From Actinomycetota bacterium (GTDB taxonomy: Bacteria > Actinomycetota > Actinomycetes > Propionibacteriales > Nocardioidaceae): a stretch of 5,473 nucleotides of DNA. Every line of letters begins with the position of its first letter. Positions within the stretch are counted from its first letter, which is position 1. The notes below the pieces were generated by a model. The model did not search any database and was not told the DNA's origin. It saw only the letters and a program-made list of their open reading frames with translations. Of this stretch, positions 1 to 5,473 are shown piece after piece. A program made the translations under genes and the position numbers. The stretch is taken from positions 1 to 5,473 of the forward strand of contig WLIH01000225.1 of assembly GCA_009702305.1 (NCBI GenBank), written 5' to 3'.

Positions 1-1797
1 CTGCTCGACGACCCGCTGCGCGCCGAGTGGGGCTTCGACGGGGTGGTCCTGAGCGACTGGACCGCCGTCCGGTCGGTCGAGAGCGCGCGTGTCGGTCAGG
101 ACCTCGCCTTTCCGGGGCCGGAGAGTCCGTGGACCGGGGGAGCGCTGGTCGAGGCCGTGCGCGACGGTCGAGTGCCGGAGTCGGCGGTCGACGACAAGGT
201 GCTGCGGCTCCTGCGGCTCGCCGGCCGGGTCGGCGCGCTCGACGGCTTCGGTGGTGCGCCGGTGACGGCCGACCTGCCCGACATCGATGCGGTGCGTCGC
301 ACGGCCCACGAGGTGGCGCTGGCCGGCGCGGTGCTGCTGCGCAACGACGGCGCCCTCCCGCTGCCGACCGGGTCCACCATCGCCCTGATCGGGCACAGCG
401 CCCTGACCGCCCGGACCCAGGGCGGCGGCAGCGCCATCGTCTACGCCGAGCACGAGATCTCCCCGGCCGACGGCCTGCGGGCCGCGTTGGGCGATCGGGT
501 CAGCCTGTCGCTGGGTGCGATCGTGCACGAGGACGTGCGGCCGTTCGCACCCGCCCGGATGGTGGGTGGGACCGCACGGTGCACCTTCCTCGCGCCGGAC
601 GGCACCGTGGTGCTCGAGGAGCAGCGCGCGACGACCCAGCTCGCGTGGTTCGCTCCCCACGTCGCGCAGAGCGAGCGGCTCCGGATCGCCGTCGACGTGC
701 TGCCCGACGAGACCGGCCGGATCGAGCTGGCCCTGCACCTGGTCGGCTCGGCCGTCGTGAGCATCGACGGCGAGGTCGCCTGGAGCGGTGACCTCGTGGG
801 CGAGGGGCTCGACCTCGGCGGCAACCACCGGGTGCCCGGCACCGCCGATATCGCCTGCCCGGTCGACGGCGAGGGGCCGACCCGGATCGTGCTGGACTGG
901 ACCCTGCCGAAGGGCCGCGGGCAGTTCGACGAGCACGCCTTCCTGGTGCTGGGCGAGCGGCCCGACGCCGACGGCGACGAGCTGATCGCGGCGGCGGCGG
1001 AGGCCGCGCGGGCCGCCGACGTGGCCGTCGTGGTCGTCGGCACCAGCGCCCGGGTGGAGTCGGAGGGCGCCGATCGCGCCGACCTGCGCCTGCCCGGACG
1101 CCAGGACGAGCTGGTCGAGGCTGTCCTCGCCGCCAACCCGCGCACCGTCGTGGTGGTCAACTCCGGCGCGCCCGTGCTGATGCCGTGGCGCGAGCGCGTG
1201 GCGGCCGTCCTGCTGTCGTGGTTCGGCGGTCAGGAGATGGGCCACGCCCTCGCCGACGTCCTCACCGGCGTCCGGGAGCCCGGGGGGCGGCTCCCGACGA
1301 CCTGGCCGGCCGTCGAGGACGATCTTCCGGTGCGCGACGTGACGCCCATCGAGGGGCGCCTGCCCTACGCCGAGGGCATCCACCTCGGCCACCGGGCCTG
1401 GCTGCGCTCCGAGCGGGTGCCGGCGTACGCCTTCGGTCACGGCCTCGGCTACACGACGTGGGAGCTGGTCAACGTCTCCCTCGACATCGGGGGGCACGGA
1501 TCGCCGACGGTCACCGCGTCGGTGCGCAACACCGGCGAGCGCGCCGGCAAGCAGGTCGTGCAGGTGTACGCCGAGCGAGCGGACTCGGCCTACGAGCGGC
1601 CGGTGCGCTGGCTGGTCGGCTTCGCGGCGGTCGAGGTCGGGCCGGGCGAGTGTGCCACCTTGCGGATCCCCGTCACGCGCCGTGCACTGGAGGTCCGCCA
1701 CGACGGTGGCTGGGTCCTGGAGCCAGGCGCCTTCGAGTTCGCGGTCGGCTTCGCCGCCGACGACCTGCCCTGGCGCGGTCGCGCCGCGTTGTCGTGA
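1..1797 (+). CDS. Glycoside hydrolase family 3 enzyme (beta-glucosidase-like), 5'-truncated by the window edge
   Basis: This is an exo-acting beta-glycosidase that should release terminal sugars from beta-glucosides or related glycosides by a retaining mechanism. The frame is open from base 1 and 598 residues are visible. The GTG at 43 lies inside the conserved core and is not the true start; about 200 N-terminal residues are probably missing. Visible residues 12-20 carry the family signature GFDGVVLSDW, whose Asp (residue 19, bases 55-57) is the expected nucleophile. A beta-rich stretch at about residues 165-310 looks like a PA14-type insert in the second domain. The ESEGADR motif at residues 353-359 matches the acid/base region of PA14-containing members, with Glu355 or Glu353 as candidate. 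GRLPTTWP and the FGHGLGYT motif precede a fibronectin III-like C-terminal domain (about 490-590). Exact substrate and secretion cannot be judged without the N-terminus. Family assignment is firm; beta-xylosidase or other GH3 specificity remains possible. Confidence 0.93.
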   Translation: MLDDPLRAEWGFDGVVLSDWTAVRSVESARVGQDLAFPGPESPWTGGALVEAVRDGRVPESAVDDKVLRLLRLAGRVGALDGFGGAPVTADLPDIDAVRRTAHEVALAGAVLLRNDGALPLPTGSTIALIGHSALTARTQGGGSAIVYAEHEISPADGLRAALGDRVSLSLGAIVHEDVRPFAPARMVGGTARCTFLAPDGTVVLEEQRATTQLAWFAPHVAQSERLRIAVDVLPDETGRIELALHLVGSAVVSIDGEVAWSGDLVGEGLDLGGNHRVPGTADIACPVDGEGPTRIVLDWTLPKGRGQFDEHAFLVLGERPDADGDELIAAAAEAARAADVAVVVVGTSARVESEGADRADLRLPGRQDELVEAVLAANPRTVVVVNSGAPVLMPWRERVAAVLLSWFGGQEMGHALADVLTGVREPGGRLPTTWPAVEDDLPVRDVTPIEGRLPYAEGIHLGHRAWLRSERVPAYAFGHGLGYTTWELVNVSLDIGGHGSPTVTASVRNTGERAGKQVVQVYAERADSAYERPVRWLVGFAAVEVGPGECATLRIPVTRRALEVRHDGGWVLEPGAFEFAVGFAADDLPWRGRAALS

Positions 1798-1839
1798 CTG
1801 CTTAGGAGAGGGTCACACGTGTGACCCTCTCCTGAGCAG
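1798..1839. terminator. Palindromic terminator between convergent genes
   Basis: Twenty-one-base arms meet at 1818/1819 with no spacer, and 20 of 21 pairs match. The only mismatch is T1803 against G1834. As RNA it would fold into a stem of about 19 pairs with a 4-base loop, beginning directly after the TGA of the glycosidase gene. It lies 58 bases beyond the stop of the convergent regulator gene, so it can serve both. There is no T-run on either side, as is common for actinobacterial hairpin terminators. The mismatch is a G-U wobble in the rightward transcript but an A-C clash in the leftward one, so the rightward hairpin should be more stable. The central GGTCACACGTGTGACC could instead be a protein-binding site, but position argues for termination. 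Bases 1840-1897 show no further feature. Confidence 0.75.
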
Positions 1840-1897
1840 ACTCCCGTGGGTCCGTGCCGGCGTCGGAGGTCGCCAGCGGCGGGACCGGCAGGAGGGC

Positions 1898-2776
1898 TCA
1901 GCCCAGCGGCGCGTCTAGCTGCCAGTCGAGCAGCATCAGCTCGAGGACCAAGCGCTGGCGCGGGTCGTCGAGGTCGATGCCCGCCAGCTCGCGGACCCGG
2001 CGCAGCCGGTAGCGCAGCGTGTTGGGGTGCAGGTGCAGGGTGGTCGCGGCGGCCACCGTGTCACGGTCGTGACGCAGCCACGCCGCGAGGCTGGCGACCA
2101 GCTCGCGACCGACCTTGGCGTCGTGGGCGACCAGACGGCTGAGCGGGTTGCCGGCCGCGAGTGCGCCTGCGCACTTCCCGGCGACGCGGCGCAGCGCGAT
2201 GTCGGACCAGCGCTCCTCGGCGAGCAGGAACGGCTCGCCGGCCTCGGTGGCCAGCCGGGCGGCGTCCTCGGCGTCGTTCAGCAGGGCAGGCAGGTCGAGC
2301 GCCGAGCGGGCCGGCGCACTGACCCCGACGACGGCCGTGGCGGCGAAGGAGCGCAGCAGCTGGCGCGCGAGTCGCTTGGCGGCCACCTGCTCGTGGCCCT
2401 GCTCGTCCCACCGGACCGACGGGCACCACAGCACGACGAGCGCGTCGCGCACTTCGACGATCAGGTGACCCTCGTCCTCGAGGGAGCGGACGACGCTGGC
2501 GGACGGTGCGGGCACCTTCAGCCAGAGCACCCGGGCGCCCTCCAACGGGCGCCCGATCGCGGCGGTGTCGGCGACCAGGGCGGTGCCGGCCAGCAGGCGT
2601 CGCAGCGCGGCGGCCGGAGTCGTGGGTCCGTCGATCTCGACCGTCCCGGCCGCGCACATTCCGACCAGGCTGGCCTCGTGCAGCAGCGCCCGGATGGCGC
2701 CCTCGAGACCGACGGACTCGGGGACGACGGGTCGCTCGACGTCGGCAGCGCTCCACGCGTGCGGCGAGATGCTCAC
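1898..2776 (-). CDS. PucR/CdaR-family transcriptional regulator
   Basis: This is a cytoplasmic DNA-binding regulator of 292 residues. The C-terminus holds the PucR-type helix-turn-helix (about residues 226-283), with the hallmark LHLHPNTLRYRLRRVREL at 247-264, followed by a conserved hydrophobic tail. The middle third (about 95-200) resembles the degenerate GGDEF-like domain often found in this family; the N-terminal 90 residues are a less recognisable sensory part. I chose the GTG at 2776 because it overlaps the stop of the upstream binding-protein gene in GTGA, a typical coupled arrangement; only a weak AGCGGA precedes it. An in-frame GTG at 2812 would add 12 residues and cannot be excluded. 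Family members commonly control catabolic genes (purines, sugar acids, amino acids) in response to a small molecule. By inference this one controls its own operon and perhaps the divergent hydrolase; the effector is unknown. Confidence 0.9.
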   Translation of the reverse strand: MSISPHAWSAADVERPVVPESVGLEGAIRALLHEASLVGMCAAGTVEIDGPTTPAAALRRLLAGTALVADTAAIGRPLEGARVLWLKVPAPSASVVRSLEDEGHLIVEVRDALVVLWCPSVRWDEQGHEQVAAKRLARQLLRSFAATAVVGVSAPARSALDLPALLNDAEDAARLATEAGEPFLLAEERWSDIALRRVAGKCAGALAAGNPLSRLVAHDAKVGRELVASLAAWLRHDRDTVAAATTLHLHPNTLRYRLRRVRELAGIDLDDPRQRLVLELMLLDWQLDAPLG

Positions 2777-4284
2777 GGGATCCGCTTGGCCGGGCCGGGG
2801 TAGGAGAAGCACTTGCAGGCCGTGTCGTAGGTCGCCACGTTGAAGAGCGTCGCGCCGCTACGGTCGCCGCTGCTGAACGACGTCTGCGAGCCGATCATCT
2901 CGGTGCTCTTGAACGACGTGCCGAGCTGCTGGATCGCTGCCGTGATGGCGGCCGCGTCGGTGGTGCCGTTGGTGCGCTTCATCGCGGCCTCGAGCATGAA
3001 CAGCCCGTCGCAGGTGGAGTAGGCGCCGGCGAAGTCGGCGGCGGCCGACAAGGTGGCTCCGCCCTTCTTGACCAGCGCGATGCAGCGCTCCTGGATCGGC
3101 GTGCGCGGGGGCTGCTTCTTGATGCTGACGTCGCGCGACGGGTCGAGGCCGTAGCTGCGGATGTTCTTCATCTGCTCCTCCGGCAGGGGGTTGTTGTCCA
3201 GCAGGCCCGCGCCGCCGTTGGTGATGTAGCCGGGGCGGTAGCCCTGCGACTCCGCGGTCTGGGCGAAGAAGTAGAGCGTGACGCCGTCGAGGATGACCTG
3301 GTCCACCCCGCGCGAGCGGAACGAGAGCACGGCGTTGCTGACCGCACTGACGCCGCTGGCCGTGGCACCCGAGCCGCGGGGGCAGGCCACGGACATGGTG
3401 GCGGCGACCGTGAGGTCCTTCTCCTTGATGAAGGGGTAGAGCTCGCGCTGTTGGGCGCGCACGTGGGCCGGGCACTCGTCGACGACGAGGCCGATCTTGC
3501 TCTCCTTCGTCAGCGTGCCGTCCTCGTAGGGGGCGCGGATCAGGATGCGCCACTTCTCGTCGAAGGTCGGGTAGATCGAGGAGATGTAGGGGTACTGCTG
3601 GAAGCCGGTGGAGTCACCCGGGTCGTAGCCCGTGGTGAGGTGGGAGATGCCGGCCTTGGTCAGGCAGGTCTCGAAGCTGTCGAGGTAGACGAAGTCGTAG
3701 CCCACGACCGACTCGACCTTGTTGTCCTCCGTGAACTTCGAGCACGCCGCCTGGAAGTCGGCCTCCCAGCTGCTGCTGCCCGTGTCGGTGCTGGCGATGA
3801 TCGGCTCGATCTTGCGCCCCGACAGCCCGCCCTCGGCGTTCATGCCGGCGGCCAGGGCCTTGATGATGTCCTCGCCGCTCAGGGTGTTGCCGGCGCTCAC
3901 GCCGAACTGCGCCGCCTGGCTCACCGAGGTGGTCAGGAAGCCGACCTTGATCGGGCCGGTGCCCTTCGCGCCGGGACTCACCGGACCGGTGGTGCCGGTG
4001 GCGCCAGGCGCCGAGGAGGTGCCTGTGCCGGGCACCGAGCCGCCGCCCGTGGTCGTCGTGGTGCCCCCGTCGCCGAGGATGATCTCGCCGTCCGCGCCGA
4101 TCGTCGCGCCCTCGGGCAGCACCGTGCCGTCGGGCAGCACCGTGCCGCCACCGGCCACCTGGCCCGGCGCCGCGATCGAGCCGATGGGGGTGCCGTCGGC
4201 TGCCTCGATCGTCGTCCCGCACGCGCACACGACCAGGGCGAGCCCGGCCAACAGGCCGGCACGGATCATCCGGGATGGGTGCAT
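2773..4284 (-). CDS. Type 1 periplasmic-binding lipoprotein, branched-chain amino acid/amide ABC transporter class
   Basis: This is a predicted surface-anchored solute receptor of 503 residues. The N-terminus has a basic MHPSRMIR, a hydrophobic core and then VCAC, in which Cys22 is the likely lipidated residue (Val at -3, Ala at -1). Residues 23-110 form a low-complexity linker rich in Gly, Thr and Pro, including a TTTTT run. The binding fold begins at about 112 with IKVGFLTT and runs to the end; the body (DIIKALAAGMNAEGGLSGRKIE and the later GVDQVILDG) matches Peripla_BP_6-type receptors. The fold contains eight cysteines, an even number suiting disulfides outside the cell. The start at 4284 is chosen because it begins a proper lipoprotein signal and has GAGGAAAGG upstream; the open frame extends 32 codons further but those residues are not signal-like. 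It is the first gene of an operon with the PucR regulator. No permease or ATPase gene is visible, so it may use a remote transporter or act as a sensor. The ligand is unknown. Confidence 0.91.
   Translation of the reverse strand: MHPSRMIRAGLLAGLALVVCACGTTIEAADGTPIGSIAAPGQVAGGGTVLPDGTVLPEGATIGADGEIILGDGGTTTTTGGGSVPGTGTSSAPGATGTTGPVSPGAKGTGPIKVGFLTTSVSQAAQFGVSAGNTLSGEDIIKALAAGMNAEGGLSGRKIEPIIASTDTGSSSWEADFQAACSKFTEDNKVESVVGYDFVYLDSFETCLTKAGISHLTTGYDPGDSTGFQQYPYISSIYPTFDEKWRILIRAPYEDGTLTKESKIGLVVDECPAHVRAQQRELYPFIKEKDLTVAATMSVACPRGSGATASGVSAVSNAVLSFRSRGVDQVILDGVTLYFFAQTAESQGYRPGYITNGGAGLLDNNPLPEEQMKNIRSYGLDPSRDVSIKKQPPRTPIQERCIALVKKGGATLSAAADFAGAYSTCDGLFMLEAAMKRTNGTTDAAAITAAIQQLGTSFKSTEMIGSQTSFSSGDRSGATLFNVATYDTACKCFSYPGPAKRIP
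4112..4147 (-). repeat. Two perfect 18-bp tandem copies within the lipoprotein linker
   Basis: The 18-base unit TCGGGCAGCACCGTGCCG (plus strand) occurs twice back to back without mismatch. It encodes the repeated hexapeptide GTVLP(D/E) at about residues 47-58 of the binding lipoprotein. The repeat is a whole number of codons, so gain or loss of a unit would keep the frame. Confidence 0.9.
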
Positions 4285-4295
4285 CGGTTCAGCAG

Positions 4296-4304
4296 CCTTT
4301 CCTC
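4296..4304 (-). promoter_or_regulatory. Ribosome binding site of the binding-lipoprotein gene
   Basis: Read on the minus strand this is GAGGAAAGG, a strong purine-rich Shine-Dalgarno-like run ending 11 bases before the ATG at 4284. The spacing is slightly long. It supports this start over the next in-frame ATG at 4269 and over the upstream extension of the frame. Confidence 0.65.
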
Positions 4305-4333
4305 GCGCGCCTCGACGGTGAGACGTCCACCAC

Positions 4334-4362
4334 AGGGTGAGCCATGCCTGAAAGCGTGTCAA
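4334..4362 (-). promoter_or_regulatory. Candidate leftward promoter for the lipoprotein-regulator operon
   Basis: On the minus strand a perfect TTGACA (4362-4357) is followed after 17 bases by CACCCT (4339-4334). The latter keeps only the A and final T of the actinobacterial TAnnnT pattern. A transcript would start near 4327, leaving a leader of about 40 bases. The -35 box is convincing and the -10 is poor. The box lies inside the dyad at 4355-4388, so a protein bound there would be expected to affect this promoter. Confidence 0.35.
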
Positions 4363-4388
4363 GCACTTTAGTTGAAGCACTTGACACG
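4355..4388. promoter_or_regulatory. Imperfect 34-bp dyad, candidate operator of the divergent genes
   Basis: The outer arms CGTGTCAAG (4355-4363) and CTTGACACG (4380-4388) are perfect inverted repeats of 9 bases. Inside them, CTT (4366-4368) pairs with GAA (4375-4377), giving 12 matched pairs plus an A-T pair (4370/4373) near the centre. An AAGCACTT direct repeat (4361-4368 and 4375-4382) overlies the same DNA. Each outer arm contains a TTGACA facing outward. The position between divergently read genes suits an operator. The cognate protein is not identified; the neighbouring PucR regulator is the obvious candidate by proximity only. Confidence 0.55.
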
Positions 4389-4409
4389 ACCTGGGAAGGT
4401 CGCGACTCT
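4381..4409 (+). promoter_or_regulatory. Candidate rightward promoter for the alpha/beta hydrolase gene
   Basis: TTGACA at 4381-4386 is a perfect -35 box. After 17 bases comes GACTCT (4404-4409), which keeps only the A and last T of TAnnnT. Transcription would start near 4416, about 90 bases before the hydrolase ATG. The arrangement mirrors the leftward candidate with the same 17-base spacing. The -10 match is weak. Confidence 0.35.
4387..4402. other. Short inverted repeat beside the dyad
   Basis: CGACCT (4387-4392) and AGGTCG (4397-4402) are perfect 6-base inverted arms around GGGA. The repeat falls between the -35 and -10 of the candidate rightward promoter, so it could be a second operator half or chance. 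Further right, GGGCCGACT occurs twice (4410-4418 and 4437-4445), 27 bases apart. No gene was recognised in the remainder of this intergenic region. Confidence 0.3.
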
Positions 4410-4491
4410 GGGCCGACTACCGGCCACCTTCGACACGGGCCGACTCCGAAATGATGAGCGACGCGGGCCCCCCGCGTGCACGCTTTCGCAG

Positions 4492-4497
4492 AAAGGG
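4492..4497 (+). promoter_or_regulatory. Ribosome binding site of the alpha/beta hydrolase gene
   Basis: AAAGGG lies 11 bases before the ATG at 4509, the same spacing as seen for the divergent lipoprotein gene. It falls downstream of the alternative in-frame GTG at 4476, which has no purine-rich run in front of it. This supports the ATG start. Confidence 0.5.
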
Positions 4498-4508
4498 ACG
4501 AGCAGCTG

Positions 4509-5471
4509 ATGGCACTGGCACCGGAGGTGCAGGCCCACCTCGACGCAGGTGACGCCACCGGACTCGGCGACCCCGACTTCGCCGTGCGTCGAGCGGCGCT
4601 GAACGTCGAGATCGATCGGATGTTCACCCTCTTCGGCCTGCCCGGCCCCGACGTGCGCACCGAGGAGCACACGATCCTCAGCTCGGGTCGGCGGTTGCCG
4701 GCCCGGACCTACCACCCGCCCTCGGTCGACGCCGCGGCTCCGGCCCACGTGCTGCTGCACGGAGGAGGGTGGACGACCGGCACGATCGACAACCTGGTCA
4801 GCGACGCGACCGCCCGCCACCGGGCCGCGGAGACCGGCCACGTCGTGTTGGCCGTCGACTACTCCCTCGCGCCCGAGGAGCCCTTCCCCGCGGCGGTGCA
4901 CGACGTCATCGCCGCGGTGCACTGGCTGCGCGAGCACGCTGTCGGACTCGGCGTCGACCCGGCCCGGATCTCGCTCGGCGGCGCGTCCGCCGGCGCCAAC
5001 CTCGCCGTCGCGGCGGCTCTCGCCGCACCCGAGCTGGCCGTCACCGCGCTGCTGCTCGAGGTGCCGGTGCTCGACGTCACCCAGACCGCACCGCTGACCG
5101 AGGTCACCGAGGGTCCCGAGGCCGGGGTCAGCGCCGAGCTCGCCGAGGAGGTCATGGCCGGGGTGATGAGCGCCTACCTGCCCGACCCGGCGCTGCGCGC
5201 CTCTCCGCTCGTGTCGCCCGCCGTCGCCGACGACCTGTCCGGCCTGCCGCCGACGTACATCCTGAACGCCGAGCACGACCTCACCCGCCGCGGCGCCGAG
5301 GACTTCGCCCGCCGGCTCGCCGAGGCCGGTGTGCCGGTCACGACGCGGTGCTACGCGGGTGCCCTGCACGGGTCGGCGATCCTGACCCGGGTGTGGGACA
5401 CCGCCCGGCAGTGGCACGACGACTCGCTCCAGATCCTGCGCGACCTCGCGCTGCTGACCCCCGCCCACTGA
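4509..5471 (+). CDS. Alpha/beta hydrolase, hormone-sensitive-lipase family (Abhydrolase_3) esterase
   Basis: This is a predicted carboxylester hydrolase of 320 residues, the usual length for the family. HGGGW at 84-88 is the oxyanion-hole motif that defines the HSL group. It is followed by the typical DYSLAPEEPFPAAVHD at about 117-132. The nucleophile elbow is GASAG at 158-162 with Ser160; Asp257 (in AEHDLTRRG) and His287 (in GALHGS) complete the expected triad. No signal peptide is visible, so it should act in the cytoplasm on small or medium esters that enter the cell. I use the ATG at 4509 because of its ribosome binding site; a GTG at 4476 would add 11 residues. It diverges from the lipoprotein-regulator operon across a shared control region and may be co-regulated with it. 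A TGA ends the gene two bases before the window edge. Substrate cannot be inferred; lactonase or amidase activity is possible in this fold. Confidence 0.93.
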   Translation: MALAPEVQAHLDAGDATGLGDPDFAVRRAALNVEIDRMFTLFGLPGPDVRTEEHTILSSGRRLPARTYHPPSVDAAAPAHVLLHGGGWTTGTIDNLVSDATARHRAAETGHVVLAVDYSLAPEEPFPAAVHDVIAAVHWLREHAVGLGVDPARISLGGASAGANLAVAAALAAPELAVTALLLEVPVLDVTQTAPLTEVTEGPEAGVSAELAEEVMAGVMSAYLPDPALRASPLVSPAVADDLSGLPPTYILNAEHDLTRRGAEDFARRLAEAGVPVTTRCYAGALHGSAILTRVWDTARQWHDDSLQILRDLALLTPAH

Positions 5472-5473
5472 CA

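Noticed and set aside
27..791. A 254-residue frame overlapping the glycosidase gene
   Set aside because: Its Arg/Gly/Ala-rich composition has no family resemblance, and the overlapping frame carries clear GH3 motifs.
2774..2812. Upstream GTG at 2812 as start of the PucR-family gene
   Set aside because: It would overlap the preceding gene by 40 bases and add 12 residues unlike the family; the GTGA overlap at 2776 is the more natural start, though not proven.
2806..2815. A copy of GAAGCACTTG, also present in the divergent dyad at 4374-4383
   Set aside because: It lies inside the end of the lipoprotein coding region, is only 10 bases, and lacks the inverted partner; coincidence is likely.
2506..4371. 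A 621-residue open frame on the plus strand, antisense to the lipoprotein gene
   Set aside because: It mirrors the codon positions of a well-supported gene. Its translation is Arg/Ala/Gly/Val-rich with no recognisable domain, as expected for antisense frames in high-GC DNA.
4483..4495. Small hairpin CTTTC-GCA-GAAAG overlapping the hydrolase ribosome binding site
   Set aside because: Five pairs with a three-base loop is within chance; there is no alternative structure to suggest a riboswitch.
4451..4552. A short frame starting ATGATG just before the hydrolase gene (about 33 codons), possibly a leader peptide
   Set aside because: It overlaps the hydrolase start out of frame, has no ribosome binding site and an Arg/Gly/Pro-rich product typical of chance frames.
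4368..5468. A 366-residue open frame on the minus strand, antisense to the hydrolase
   Set aside because: The opposite strand encodes a complete esterase with all catalytic motifs; this frame is a low-complexity shadow.

Overview
The window reads as chromosomal DNA from a high-GC actinobacterium. G and C dominate third codon positions, and long open frames appear antisense to the real genes. A lipoprotein with a Thr/Gly/Pro linker and a PucR-type regulator also fit that group. A Nocardioides-like relative is a reasonable guess but is not proven by the sequence. I see no tRNA, rRNA, CRISPR array, insertion sequence or phage gene.

Layout: (1) Positions 1-1797, plus strand, hold the 3' part of a family 3 glycoside hydrolase gene that begins upstream of the window. 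(2) A nearly perfect 42-base palindrome at 1798-1839 follows directly after its stop codon and separates it from a convergent minus-strand pair. (3) The pair is read leftwards. First comes a type 1 periplasmic-binding lipoprotein of the branched-chain amino acid/amide uptake class (4284 down to 2773). A PucR/CdaR-family transcription regulator follows (2776 down to 1898), its GTG start overlapping the binding-protein stop in a GTGA. (4) A divergent intergenic region (4285-4508) carries a 34-bp imperfect dyad with outward-facing TTGACA boxes and a second short hairpin. (5) A hormone-sensitive-lipase-type alpha/beta hydrolase gene, complete at 320 residues, runs rightwards from 4509 to 5471.

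How the genes may work together: the binding protein and the regulator are almost certainly one translationally coupled operon. The hydrolase diverges from them across a shared control region. A plausible reading is a small ligand-uptake/ester-catabolism locus in which the PucR protein controls the divergent promoters. The ligand and the esterase substrate cannot be told from sequence, and no permease or ATPase genes for the binding protein are in view. The glycoside hydrolase appears to be a separate unit insulated by the terminator. Nothing here amounts to a clearly new system. The points most worth a second look are the coupled binding protein/regulator pair, the divergent dyad, and the hexad-patterned linker of the lipoprotein.
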